From assembly GCA_037074705.1 (NCBI GenBank), contig CM073594.1, positions 77,067,009 through 77,131,008 on the forward strand: a DNA stretch of 64,000 bases, given 5' to 3'. Below are positions 35,163 through 46,764 of this stretch, in pieces (positions within the stretch are counted from its first letter, which is position 1; every line of letters begins with the position of its first letter). The position numbers were made by a program, and so were the translations under genes. This DNA is from Zhengitettix transpicula (lineage: Eukaryota; Arthropoda; Insecta; Orthoptera; Tetrigidae). The notes beneath the pieces are model-generated. The model saw only the letters and a list, made by a program, of their open reading frames with translations, searched no databases and was not told the origin of the DNA.

Positions 35163-36000
35163 TCTGCGACCCCAGAACATACACCTCTCAAAAGCTAGCC
35201 GAGATGCCTCAGCATGTGGGAACCTTAGTTCAAGAAACCAGAGAGCTGTGAAGGCTTTTTTTTTTAGGGCAACAGGCTACATGAGGGTGATCCACATTGG
35301 GCAACTCCCCTTTAATAGCATAGGAAGGGATCTGAAAGGGGGGATGCGGAAGGGTAGAGGAAGGTAGCCAAGTGTTAACTAGGGCCCCCGGGCTATATTT
35401 TAAGGATCCTACCTGGCATTCGCCTAAAGAAATGCAGGGAAAACCCTAGAAAACCTGCATCAGGTAGGGCGGGCATTGGGTACTGGTCCCACGCCCTTCC
35501 GATAGCGGGAGAGGAATTTGCTGTGGGGACGCAGCATTCCCTTCTCCGTGCCTCAACCAGTATAGGAGCCAGCTGGCCGACTATTCCAATGGGAATAGCG
35601 AACAACTCTTACCGTATGCCCAAGGTCTGCGACCCCGGAACATACACCTCTCAAAACAGGCCAAGGTGCCTCGGCTTGTGGGAACCTTAGTTCAAAAACG
35701 GAGAGGAAAAGGCATACCCAAAGGCAGCCCCTTCGTATCTCTCCTAAAAGGTTCTGACTGCGAGAGAACATCCCTCGCAGGTTACCTGCGAGAGAATCCT
35801 CTCGCAATCCCCAAAGGCATCCTGGGAAGGTTCACCTGCGAGAGTTTTTTCTAAAGGTGTAGACAGACTATGTATAGAGTAACCCACATAGTGTCAACTC
35901 CTCTCTTATAGAAAAAGAATGAAAGGGGGGTGCAGAAAGGTAGAGTAAGGTAGCCAAGTGTTAACTAGGGCCCCCAGGCTATTGTTTAAGGATCGATTTC
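35163..36000 (-). repeat. UR repeat cluster, three partial copies head to tail
   Basis: A fragment of the 'accccagaacatacacctctc' part (35163-35255) ends at a T-run. A nearly full copy (35256-35855) then starts 'agggcaacaggctacatgagg'. A head-only copy (35880-35995) follows. All are in the same orientation. The right end of the full copy repeats the CTGCGAGAGA/TCTCTCGCAG palindrome motif several times. Confidence 0.75.
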
Positions 36001-36191
36001 TATCGGTAATTACATAATGTTACGTCCCATTCTGACTGCAACTGCTGCCGGGTGACGTGTAAAAATCAATGTAGTTGTTTTCTCAACGACTGTATTAAAG
36101 AACAGTAAAGAAATGCAAAGTATTAAAAAGTTTGTGATTAAATTTGTATTAATCCTTCTGAAGGCTAAGCCGTTCTTAGCGTAAACGAACA

Positions 36192-36866
36192 CCTTAGTTG
36201 TAATTCAATTTAACTTTTAATAATTTGCATATATTTTGTTTCAATATCACTAAACTGAATTAAACCTCCCGTGGTTATATTTTTCGTAAATTTTCGTCTT
36301 GATTTCGTTGTAACTCAGTTTATTTAAATAATCAATAAATTCTTTATCCTTAAGTACTGAAACCAATGACGACACTCCCCTTCCTCATAGCTCTGGTTGT
36401 CCTGACCCTGACTGTTTGTTCCAGTTGTCCCAAGAAGATGAATCAAGTGTCCTAAGTTACACACATGAGGCGCCCATATGAATTATATATATCAAATTTA
36501 GCGTACGCGAAAAAAAAGTCACTATATATAGTGACCGTTTTATTTAGGTTTGTTAGAATTTTATATATTTCATTATTATTGGCGCCTCGTACGTTTAACG
36601 TAGGGCAATTAACAACTGGAGCACACTCGGGTTCAGGACCATCTGAGAGCATGAGGCGGGGGAGTGTCATCGCCCGTTCCAGAATTTAAGGTTAAAGAAT
36701 TCATTGGTAACTTAAATAAAATGGAATACAACGAAATCAAGACGAAAAATTAATGATAAATATAACCTCACCAGATTTAATTTTATTTATTGAATTTGAT
36801 AATCAAATATGTGTAAACAAATAAACCTTAAATTTAATTATAACTATAGAGTTATTTTCTACTAAG
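36192..36866. repeat. Long fold-back element, arms ~330 bp
   Basis: The left half is the imperfect reverse complement of the right half. Matched blocks include TTTTCGTCTTGATTTCGTTG (36291-36310) with CAACGAAATCAAGACGAAAA (36729-36748), 'gacactcccc'/'gggggagtgtc', 'tcctgaccc'/'gggttcagga' and 'gaggcgcc'/'ggcgcctc'. The exact centre is an 18-bp perfect palindrome GTCACTATATATAGTGAC at 36518-36535. Outer ends approach CCTTAG/CTAAGG. No coding. It could be a fold-back DNA element or a MITE; a transcript would form a long hairpin. Confidence 0.8.
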
Positions 36867-37270
36867 GCCGGTTTATCCTTGAGGAGGCTTAAAAAAACTT
36901 GATGACATATTTTTAATACTTATGGAATCCAGTCATAAATTTCTCAGTCTTTCCTTACACCAGTTGGGAGGAAATGATTAAGTGGATTTTCACACGTTGC
37001 TCCGTGCCAGTTGTCGTCAGTTGCTGTTTTACGATGAATAATGTTCTCGATGGGCAGATTTCCAGTATTCTTCGTCGCGTTCTGTTCTCCGCACGCTCCA
37101 CAATTGTCCCCTTTCTTTCCAAAAGCATCGCGACACTTCACTCCACCCTCAAGTCACTGACCAAGAGCTCAGATCAACATATTCTAAATTAAAATATTAA
37201 TACCTTACAACTGTTACCGATGGGGGGAGTTTAGATTCGATTTTTACGATATATATTTGTAGTGTCTTAT
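36867..37270. other. No gene found
   Basis: A modestly GC-richer part (36960-37170) has open frames on both strands (65 and 72 codons) without recognisable domains. Confidence 0.35.
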
Positions 37271-37274
37271 ATAT

Positions 37275-38077
37275 TGTAATACTAATTAAGGAGGACATTA
37301 GTGACTTTAATTATGATGAATTGTTTAGCGGCACCGATCTCAAAGAAGACCATGGAAAACATAGACTAGCTTGGTTATGAACTGCGCGCATTGTACGGAA
37401 GGCCAGTTGGTTGTAGTCTGACGAATCTTATGGTCGAGAGAGGGAGCAGAATTTAAGAGTACGATGTTTTAAAAATCTAAGTAAAAAGGTCTGGACGAAG
37501 AGACAAGTTATAAAAAACCTGCAAAGGTGAAACAAAAAGTTTAGTGCCACGTTCAGATACATAGGCGTTCCGAAATAACATTTTTAGTGAATTGTGTCCC
37601 TAAGCTCCAAAAATAAGTCTGGTACCAGCAGAACAGTTGTAAGTACAAACCAAAATAATTAAATTCTGTAAACGGTAATTAAAGGTTTAGTCAGATTTCG
37701 GTTCTTTTCATTTTGTTAGATTTCGTACTCCGTTCGTTTCAATTTGGTTGAATTGTTAATTATTTAATTTATAATTTTTGATTGTTCTTACTTATCAAAC
37801 CCAGTAAATACCCTGAGAAGAAGAGTTATTAAATTTGATTGTTTGTGAAATATAAAATATTGTATTTTACCTTGAACGCCACAAATTATAAAATAAAAAT
37901 ATTTGTTTTGTAAATTTTGAAATTATTGAATTAGGAGTGCCAACCTAAGGCAAATTATTTGTAAAAACTAAATGAACACCTGTTGAAAGAATCTTTGGCA
38001 AATTAAAAGTTTTTATCTTAATAAATTCTGTTAATTGAATTCATTTAATTAATTAATTTTCTATTCTGCTCATTACA
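37275..38077 (+). mobile_element. Solo LTR (L7)
   Basis: 803 bp, TGTAATACTAATTAA...CATTACA, ATAT on both sides (37271-37274, 38078-38081). Family motif 'caaacccagtaaataccctgag' near 37796. Shorter than other copies. Confidence 0.8.
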
Positions 38078-38081
38078 ATAT

Positions 38082-38730
38082 AGATGTAAATATACGGACT
38101 TAAATTTTGTCACATCACGTTCTTATATACAGTTCGAAATTTCTGGAGGTTTTACGAGCGTGTTTGTCCAGAACTGCGAGCCCCTGATGAATCACAGGCA
38201 GTCCTGACCGGTTGACTATAAAGTGTTGCCGCTGTCAAGTCACATAATAAATATCACCCTAGGCAGGACAAAATTTACCCCGAGAAAAAAGAACCCGGGC
38301 GCTACACGTTAAGTTAGGTAAGGGAAGGAGAAATACTCCAATGAAAATTACAAAAGTGGAACGATCTTTGCGGAGTGTCTTCGAGACTACCAGCTATTAA
38401 AAAGACATGCCGTGCGAGAAATGATATAAATATATTTTTTTTTATTAAAAGTTTATAATGGTCGCGTTAACAACTTGGTCATTGGCGACCCATAAATAAA
38501 TTACAAATAATGCTTGTTTACGTAAGTATGCTGCGATTCATATTGATTCCAATACTATACATACAATTGAACAGTTTGAAAAATTAATTATACAGTTCAA
38601 ATGCGGGTTTCTTACGTTTACATTTTACAATTCGCATTTGTTAATTATTTATCATAATAATAGGATAATTAATTATATTAACTTATTTGAAGCTGCGACC
38701 GTTGCAAATTCCACTGTACTGTAGTTATAG
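38082..38730. other. AT-rich stretch, no gene found
   Basis: Nothing recognised. It lies where ORF2 of the LINE on its right would be expected, so that LINE has lost its downstream part. Confidence 0.45.
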
Positions 38731-38736
38731 TTTTTA

Positions 38737-39890
38737 TTAGGAAGAGGCGTCAGGTTCTGAATATGTATCACTCTCTTGTTTCTTGACGAACTTTATTAGC
38801 CTTTTTATTCTACTTTTTGCCGTTTTATCATTTAAGTGTGGATAAAAAGAGTCCATTACATTTATGAATGATGTAGAGGATATTTGGTAATCTCTAATAA
38901 TGGTTCTTGGGTTCTTTGAGTCCGTAGCATTTAGTATAAGAGTCTTTAACTGTTCCAAAGGGATAGGTGGAGCACTGGTTTCTTCTTCATATAATATTTT
39001 TAGTGGACCTAATGATTGACTAAGAGCCTTATATTTATGATCCTTAATGTTTTGTTTTGTTTTCTTGGGAGGATTAGTGCTTGTCTTCTGTTCAGGATTA
39101 CTGACGTCTTTCTTATCAGCTTGGCTCGTCGAGTTCGTAGATGCAGTTAGTTGTGAATTATCCATGTCCATTTTTTTAAGGGTTAATTACTTGAATTGTG
39201 GGTGCCGGGTTCTTACACTGAATTTTGTCATAATTTTCATTTGCAGTCAGATTATTCTTTAGTATTTAATCTCTAATAGGACAATTTATCACGATATGGC
39301 CGGGACTTTTACAATGATAGCAGTTCTCGTTCTCCGCTGCTAGATACACCCTATAACTAGTGTCTTCATATTGCACCGTTATCGAATCCGGAAGGAAATT
39401 TAGCTTATCTGGGTTAATGAAGAATTGTCTTCTGAAACTTTTACTGTGAGAAAATCTTCGATCATCAGTACTTATTCTAATATCCGATATTTTAGAGTCT
39501 GTAATTATATTAGCTTTACTAGTTCTAGTACAATAATCTCATTAGGGATAACTGGGCATACATTTGACAAGATTACACGGCAGTATTTTTGCATTAAAGG
39601 TCTTATATTAACAAACTCACCCTTTATTGTTATTGATTTATGAACTTTTATTAGGTTTTCGACATCCTCCTTAGATGTTAGAAATGCGCATATTCTGGAA
39701 TTGGCTATTTTAGAGATGTACTTAATTCTGATGGGGTCAATAATATTAGCTAAACCTATTAGGTACTTATCTGTATTTAAGCTTGAAACAGCGTCCAGTA
39801 TTATGGCATGCATTTTATCCGGTTTATGCTCCGTGGCCGTCACCTTCGAATACAATCTAGCCTCCAAATTCTGTGTGGACGTCATCTTCA
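38737..39890 (-). pseudogene. LINE ORF1 (gag-like) with CCHC zinc knuckle
   Basis: ORF1 proteins of Jockey-type and related LINEs bind element RNA. Three minus-strand blocks follow one another: 39885-39505 (starts MTSTQNLEAR, has 'INIRPL'-type and NVCPVIPNEI segments), then about 39440-39255 in another frame with YEDTSYRVYLAAE and the knuckle CYHCKSPGHIVINC (CX2CX4HX4C complete), then 39171-38737, a polar Ser/Thr/Lys-rich tail of 144 codons beginning MDMDNSQL. At least two frameshifts separate the blocks. ORF2 is absent. The family link to the LINE at 55.8 kb is plausible but not shown. Confidence 0.75.
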
Positions 39891-41080
39891 GGTATTCCTC
39901 TTCTTTACACTTTCTGGGATTGATACCAAATATTATTGTAGCTTCGAAATCGTCAATTGTTGTAATTCATATGTTATTTTCTTACCTGTTATACCGGATA
40001 ATACATTTACAAGACAAAAGTATTCGAATTATTAAGATGCTAACCTTGAGAACTTCATAACTTATAACCCGGCTGTAATTATAACTACATTAGAGACAAA
40101 AGAGCAAAACTGATATAGGAATATCGCATTTTACCTAATGGAAGAGAAATAAAAGCGTTTGAAATTAACAGAACTTCGTTAATTAAGGGTTAGCTTTGAG
40201 CACGGCGTTTCTTAATGCGAAATTCGTCTCTGAAGAAAATTTCCATTATCGCACGTCGCCATTACCGCAACATAGAAGAGCAATTAGTAGGTCGTCGCTG
40301 TAACATGACAAAGATAAATGGAACTACAAAGCCGCTCTATTATTTGGCTCATGAATTCTGGGTACGTTTTTATAAGTTACATGCATAAAATTAAGAATAT
40401 CATGGACTGGAATACGGAATGAATAAGTATATTACACGTGCACTCCATGTAATAATTTTCCAAGTTAGGTTAGAAATATATAAATTTTTCTTAAACATTA
40501 AACAATTAGATATTTCTTTAAAAAAATTCTAAAACATTTCTCAAATGTAAATTAAACGGCTTTCTTTATAAAATTACAGACTTAAATAAAATTAGGATTA
40601 TAGTCTGTAATTCTAGACCAATGACAGTTGAAATGTAAATTAATTTTTTCATAATGACCGGTGAAGGATGGATAGTAATATTTAGTTTTACCCAGGTACA
40701 ATTAATTATGACAAAAGAATTTCAATTGAGTCTAATAAATTAAACAGAAATATCGATACGGGAAAGTTAAAATGAGAGTTACACCAGTAGCATGAGGAAA
40801 TTAATAATTAGCCCTCTAAGACAATGGAAATACACCAGGATAAACCAAGAAGTACCCGAACTAATGTACGGATATGATATAGGATAAGATTGCAGATTAA
40901 AGACACTGTATTGTTTAAACCATGTTTCACAGCCATTAATAGTGAACGCTCGCAGTGAATTTTTAAGCTTCGAAAAAAATTGGTCATCTTTATGTGATAG
41001 AATACTTTTATTAGAAAATCCAGCCAATATAAAATTCGTTCTAGATTCTACTCTAGGATTCTGCCCCTTTTACAACAATA
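39891..41080. other. AT-rich stretch, no gene found
   Basis: The first ~150 bases may be 5' leader of the LINE. The rest has no recognised feature. Confidence 0.4.
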
Positions 41081-41084
41081 AAAT

Positions 41085-41830
41085 ATTTGGTTAAACGAGG
41101 CCAATACGAACATGTCAGTGGTCGAACAAATGAAATGGACACTCCTGAAATTGTGACGAAAATCCACAAAATGGTATTAGTTGGCTGTCAATTGAAATTG
41201 CGCGAGCTTGCAGACAAGGTAAGCATTTGAAAAAGCGTTGTCTATGGAATATGCCCTGAAAATTCTGACGTGAGAAAGCTCAGTGTAAGATGAGTGCTGC
41301 GTTTGTTCATAATGGAACGTAGAGTGAGTGGTGAGGATGTTTCAATCGAGTTTTTGGAGATGTTTTACAGCAATAAAGCCGACTTTTTGACGCGATTCAA
41401 ACCATGGATTAAACATGGGTTTATCACTTGACACCTGTGACGAAGTAACGGTAAAATAAATGGATTGAAAGGCGAAGACAGTTCCATCTGCTGATAATGC
41501 AATGGTGTCAGTTTTTTGGGACGCGCACGGATAGTTTTCATTGATTACCTTCAAAAAGGAAAAAAATAACATCGAGTAGACTATTATGCGAACTTATCAA
41601 AGCGTTTGAGTGATGAAATCAAAGATAAACGGCGAAAAAAATGGTGTTTTCTCATAAGAATAATAAACCAGTTCACAGATCCATTATTTCGATGGCCAAA
41701 ATCAATGGGTTGATGTTGGAATTGCCTCCTCATTCGCCAGATTTACCTCACTAAGATCATTTTCTCTTTCCAAACTTGTGAAATATATGCTCGTCGTGAC
41801 CGAAGCCACCAGTTCGACTTCGTACGAGCT
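41085..41830 (+). pseudogene. Dead mariner transposase
   Basis: Read across frames, the plus strand has the full mariner order: SGRTNEMDTPEIVTKIHKMV and LRELADKV (helix-turn-helix region), RKLSVR, FLEMFYSNKADFLTRF, AKTVPSA, VSVFWDAHG, IDYLQKGKNN, 'LSDEIKDKRRKKMVF', KPVHRSI and LPPHSPDLP..DHFLFPNL. At least ten stops or frameshifts disrupt it. The sequence is unlike the mariner at 31014 (a different subfamily). Terminal inverted repeats were not identified. Confidence 0.8.
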
Positions 41831-42839
41831 ATTACCAGAATTAGGGGAAAAAATGGAAGATCTTAGAGGCAAGATTGCGAAGAGGGAGATTCAGCGTTAA
41901 GATTGCATGACGCACCCAGAATAGACGGAACGGTTAATCGGGTTCATTCCTTTAGACAGAAGTTTTGTTAGAAAGAATATTTTTTATAGAGTTAGAGGAA
42001 ACAAGAAATAGAAAGTGAGGTTGACCATCCATGACGATTCCACAGGTGAATCCAAATTGAAACGAAGCGTCTCTCTCACTCCCCTTCAAAAATCACGACC
42101 GCATCCAAGAAATTTAGGGCGCTAATATTAAAAAAGGTTCAGAGTGTGGAGTTTCTCACTCATCCCCACTCTGAGTGAAGTCCAATTCTTAGCTTGCTGC
42201 CCCAGAGCATCGAACTGCAGTATAACAGCAAAATTCTTGGATCAGCCACCGCACACGTGCATCCGGGGAGAAACGTTTATGTTAGCTGTTAATTTCCTAT
42301 GGCTTGTAACGCGCAATTGAATTGTAGCTAAAATCATAATAATATATTGTAATATACACGTTTAATTAATAAAATAAAATAAACCACCACGTTAGAGTCA
42401 ATTTATGTAATATAAAAAATAACAAAAGAAATAAAGGGAGAAGATAACAAAGTGTCCACACGTTGGAGACAAATTATGTGGTATTAAAATTAAATAAAAC
42501 AAAGGAAGAATGTTTACAGGATTTTACGTTGACACTAAACCAAATTTAACAAAATTACAATTTTGATTTACGTTCAGTTCTTTCCATTTTGTGTTTTTAA
42601 ATAATTACCTCAGCTTTAAAGAGAATGAAAACATCAGGGCCTCTAATAAAGATAGTGGTATGCAATTTTCATCAAAGTTACAATAGAAAAATATGAATTT
42701 AATTTACAATAACAAAATTTTATACGAATAATCTAACAACTAGAGAAATCTAATGAATCTAGAAATCTGACAAAACTATAGAAATCTGGCGGTAAATGAT
42801 ATTTACGTAAAGGTTTACAAAATTACGTTTTTGCATACC
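41831..42839. other. Unassigned stretch, possible degraded LTR at its right
   Basis: 41831-42330 has no recognised feature. From TGTAATATACACG at 42348, inside an ATAT-rich context, to about 42835 the order 'acatcagggcctctaataaa' then 'gaaatctggc..taaa' faintly follows minus-oriented L-family LTRs. The ending is missing. Confidence 0.3.
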
Positions 42840-43262
42840 ATGTTTATTCAGAGCTGCTCTGGTTTGTGCACTCGCGGTTATTTTAATTTTAATAAAACAA
42901 TTTTATTGACCCGCCGTAGCACTGATTGCTATTATCGTCTCACTTAACACTTTCGGCGACTTTATAATTTTCTGTCATACGTATCATCACACTCAGTCTT
43001 GCCTATACTCTGCTGAATTCGGCATCCATTGACCGGTCCGCCACAACACTCTGCTCCATCTCTCACTTTAACTCCCAAAACACACCGAATCACCCTCGCC
43101 AAAGTTTTGAGCGTCTTATATACGCTTTTTCGACAACAATCGCCGTAGCAACCTTTATAGTCTCTGCTTTCTTGCGCTGGTCTCAAAGTTACACCGCCTA
43201 TAATTAAAAGAAAAAATTTAAATAAAACGTACATTATACAATGGTAATTACCACAATATGAT
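42840..43262 (-). repeat. R4 repeat copy 2
   Basis: On the minus strand it runs from 'ttgtggtaattaccattgta' through GGCGGTGTAACTTTGAG, 'gcagagactataaaggttgc', a TATA-like GCGTATATAAGACGCTC, to 'agcagctctgaataaa' (AATAAA). A 90-codon frame includes the Cys-rich string GCYGDCCRKSVYKTLK, but other copies do not preserve it, so coding is doubtful. Confidence 0.6.
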
Positions 43263-43439
43263 AGTTGAATGTATTAAAATATTTTCCAACAGTAAAAAAG
43301 TGGAGTCTGTGGTTAATGTCTGTTTTGAGGATCTCGATTTTAAACAGGGTATGGAAGCTATTGGAAGTCGCTGTGAAGAGTTTATCAATGTAAAATAGAG
43401 AAATAATAATTTTTTTTTTCAATATTTCTTCGTTACGGA

Positions 43440-44040
43440 CAACCCTCATACCAATAAAAATTTCACAATTCGTAAATTAAAAATTTTGTTTCGCGCATTA
43501 TTGGTCCTAATATTATTTGTGTTCAGTGTCAAATATTTATCGTGTGCGTTTTCTGAGGACTGTGATTTCTGGCCTAATGACGAAGTAACTGAAAAGAATT
43601 GCGAAATTCTGTGCCTCGTGTCTGACGGTTCCGTTGTGGAAAATAGGAGCGGATGTTGAGGATGCGATAAGGAATTAGTTGAAGAGCTGCACGAAATTTG
43701 ACGAAGATTCTCTCGGTTCGTTTGCATGCCGTTATTGAGATAGCAGCGCCGTTCTGTCACGCACACGAAGTGGCCTATTAATATGCAAATTAAAACGTTA
43801 ATTTAAATCAGTATCGCGATACTGAGAGACAATATTCTCTTTCAGTAACTGGTATTCACGTCTGCCCACTCTAATATATGTGCTGGAATTGCTATCATCT
43901 CTAAGAATATCCTGGTTATTCACTACATTGGAGAAAATGCGATGCGTGTTACAGGTAACAAGGTGAGCGCCGAGGTCCATCAGAACTAACATGGCCGCGG
44001 GTGCTTTGGTCATAACATAGTCTATGTGAGATAGATTTAA
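43440..44040. promoter_or_regulatory. Candidate regulatory island with octamer and TCGCGA palindrome
   Basis: A repeat-free, moderately GC-rich block holds the POU octamer ATGCAAAT at 43783-43790 within TAATATGCAAATTAA. Twenty bases on is the perfect 16-bp palindrome CAGTATCGCGATACTG (43809-43824) with a TCGCGA core. POU factors bind the octamer, and TCGCGA-containing palindromes are known binding sites. A minus frame of 106 codons at 43446-43766 is polar and domain-less. Regulatory role is inference. Confidence 0.35.
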
Positions 44041-44247
44041 TTCTTTGTTTAATTAACACATTAAACATAATTCTAAAATTTGAAGTAAAACTAGGCATAA
44101 CTTTACTTGTGTCTGTTTAGTACATAACTGTGATATAAAATTAAGATATGTATCTAAGAGTTGTCAATGTTACGATGGAACTACGCAATAGTTGTCGAAA
44201 CGAGACTGCCAGACGCAAAATCCAAACTAAAAAATAATTATATATAT

Positions 44248-45212
44248 TGTAATGAATAACTAGACATCGCTTTTAAGTAAAAGAATTAATATTTGATCAA
44301 AAATTAACAAATAAAATAATTTGTTATTTTATTCACTTGTGGCTTCCAAAATTAAAACAAATACAATCACATTAATATCTCTTCTCTCAGGGTCTCAACT
44401 GGGTTTGATAATCAACAGAAAAGTAATTCATAAACTGATTAACAATTCAAACATAAAAATTTACCTAAAATAATATGACGATAAATGAAATGAAAGACGG
44501 CTAAATGTAAAGAAACTGAACGAAATCTGACTATTACCTTCCTAATTATCGTTTACAAGTTTATATAGGTTTTGTTACTCACGTATTGTCCGTCTGGTAC
44601 CAGCTCTTTCTTTAGTAGCTTCAACACTGCACTAAAAATGCAAATTTTTACACTGATTCTAACTTTCTTGCAGATTTTACACACACGCGGACGAAGTGCA
44701 CGTCCTCAGCTATCAGGAACCTCGGTTGTTGTCTCCACTTTCTGGTCAGCTAGCCGGGTTGGATCCCTCAATGCGAAGATTGTTCAATTTGTGAAGCAAA
44801 CTCCTGCTTCCAGACAGGAACTCGTGATTTGTAGTTTATGTTTGCAGACTTTACTTATCATATGCAGAGTCCAGACTTTAACTACTTTCTTCTGTCGCAG
44901 ATTTTAGGCTTTTTGTTTCTCCTTGCTCGACCCAGGCTCAGTGCAGAACCTTACTGTTTTTATTTCTCTTTGTGGACCGAACTGCCACGTATCTTGGCGA
45001 AGACTTTATTTTACTGTTTCATCCTCTCTCGACCCAGGCTCCGTACTGACTGAATTTTCCCCGCGCGCGCATTCTCCATTTCGGTTTTCAACAAAGGAAA
45101 AGAACTCGCCGCCATTGTTGTATTTTATAGCTCATACCGCTACAATTCAATTAACTCGCTACAATTCAAATTATACCTAATCAATTTAATGGTCTAATTA
45201 ATTATTGCTACA
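44248..45212 (-). mobile_element. Solo LTR (L8)
   Basis: 965 bp, TGTAATGAATAAC...TTGCTACA, ATAT on both sides (44244-44247, 45213-45216). Signature 'ctctcagggtctcaactgggt' near 44386. It abuts L9 with six bases ATATAT between. Confidence 0.8.
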
Positions 45213-45218
45213 ATATAT

Positions 45219-46137
45219 TGTAGTGATTTTAACTATTAAAATGAGAGTTAGTGCATCTATTTAAATAATTTAAATATTAAAATGAAAGGAATTTTTAATA
45301 ATAAACAAGATTTTAAAATAGAGAAACAAATTAATTTTATAAAACTATCAAATGAATTTACATCAGTTATTAAGAAATCAACTTTCAATTTTTACATTAT
45401 TAACTAATATTTTACAATAAAATTTACTCTTTCTCAGGGTCGTTTACCCGGCCTTTAATAAAAGAACTATTTGTTAACACTTAAATTTTTTATGGACATA
45501 CTGCATCAATGTATTATTTATAATGCCAACAAAAAACATAAAATATTAACATTAAATTCTGAACGACATTCGAAATCTGAAATCTGACGATAATTACCTT
45601 TACAAGAGTTTACAAATATGAATTTAGTGAAATTGTAACTTACTGTCTCTGGTATACAAGGCATTTTGGCTCGTTCGTACACAAACAAACAGACAAACAA
45701 TTTATATACCGGCCATTTTTATCGCCGATTCTAATAAACACTGTTGGTTTGAAAAAAGTTGGTTCCCCGTTCGTCAAGGAAAAATTATACGCTCGTTCTG
45801 AAGATAATTAGACGCTGGATGCAGTGGCCTGGTCTCCCACAATCGAAGACAATGGGTTTTATATCTGTACTACCACATTTATCTGGACACTTTCTGAATA
45901 TTTTGCTTTTGTCCGTCCACAGTAATCTTTCCACGACGACTTTACTCTGCTATGTTTCAACGACGACTTTACTCTGTTATGTTTCAACGACGACTGGCCA
46001 CACACCGCCTCTAGCAAAACCAAAAGCCTACAATACCCCAAACATGTGGCAATATTGCCCATTCTTGTGTGCAACTTGTGTGTTTTCTGCCGCTAACAAT
46101 TCGAGTCCAAATTTTTAATTACTAATTAATTATTTCC

Positions 46138-46141
<4 letters not shown>
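45219..46141 (-). mobile_element. LTR (L9), right end degraded
   Basis: Starts TGTAGTGATTTT immediately after ATAT. Signature 'ttctcagggtcgtttacccgg' near 45431. The expected ATTACA end is lost where a TA microsatellite begins. Inside is a 2.3-copy tandem of about 26 bp ('tttcaacgacgactttactctg', 45930-45992). Confidence 0.65.

Positions 46142-46186
<45 letters not shown>
46142..46186. repeat. (TA)n microsatellite
   Basis: About 20 uninterrupted TA dinucleotides. Confidence 0.95.
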
Positions 46187-46189
<3 letters not shown>

Positions 46190-46261
46190 CTATTGAGAAA
46201 CCTAATAAATAAATAAACATCAGCTTATATTAAGTCAGAAAAAATAATTTGATAATTAAGT

Positions 46262-46300
46262 TAACGCCGTTTCATCGCTTATTAAGCGACCTCATCAGGT
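46262..46300 (-). ncRNA. Hammerhead-like ribozyme core, Penelope-type
   Basis: Minus strand: perfect CTGATGA (46298-46292), a stem II with GTCGCTT pairing AAGCGAT over seven bases around a short loop, then GAAAC-GGC-GTT, which fits the two-base-pair stem III plus UH cleavage site typical of Penelope-like retroelement hammerheads. Stem I is weak. The surrounding sequence carries no reverse transcriptase, so this is a relic. Cleavage activity is unknown. Confidence 0.5.
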
Positions 46301-46764
46301 TAAAGTTTAAAACTACAAAAAGAAGAAAACAATTACAATGATTAGAGTAACTTTTTAAGATAACAAAAAATATAAATTTTGTTAGACTTACAAAATTATG
46401 ATCTCTGGTGACTGTCTTGGCCGAAATGTACAATTTAAAACGAGAACGACCAATAAAAATTAATTTACATTGTTGGGTGCGGTTAACAATGGAAACATTT
46501 TAGAATTTGAAATTATAACAATATATAAATTAAACATTACAATTGCAAACTGTCATAAATTTTATTCAAATTGTCTGTTTTTCAGTGTCGAGAGGAAGAA
46601 ATATAGGAAACTAATTAGGAACGACATTTCATGTAGTACCGTCCAGAGACTTCAACAAATCAGAAAGCACAAACTATGGTAAAGTTTCTGAATTATTGTG
46701 ATGATCAAGTGTTATACTTCACTGAGAAAATGGAAAAATAATTTCATGAGAATACAAACTTGAA
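46301..46764. other. AT-rich stretch, possibly Penelope remnant
   Basis: Adjacent to the hammerhead-like core. No coding found. Confidence 0.35.

Noticed and set aside
42962..43234. Cys-rich 90-codon frame, at first reminiscent of a secreted Cys-rich peptide or zinc finger
   Set aside because: The sequence belongs to repeat R4, and the other three copies do not keep the cysteines or the frame.
45759..46118. 119-codon frame with a repeated 'STTTLLCYV' string
   Set aside because: Arises from the ~26-bp minisatellite inside LTR L9.
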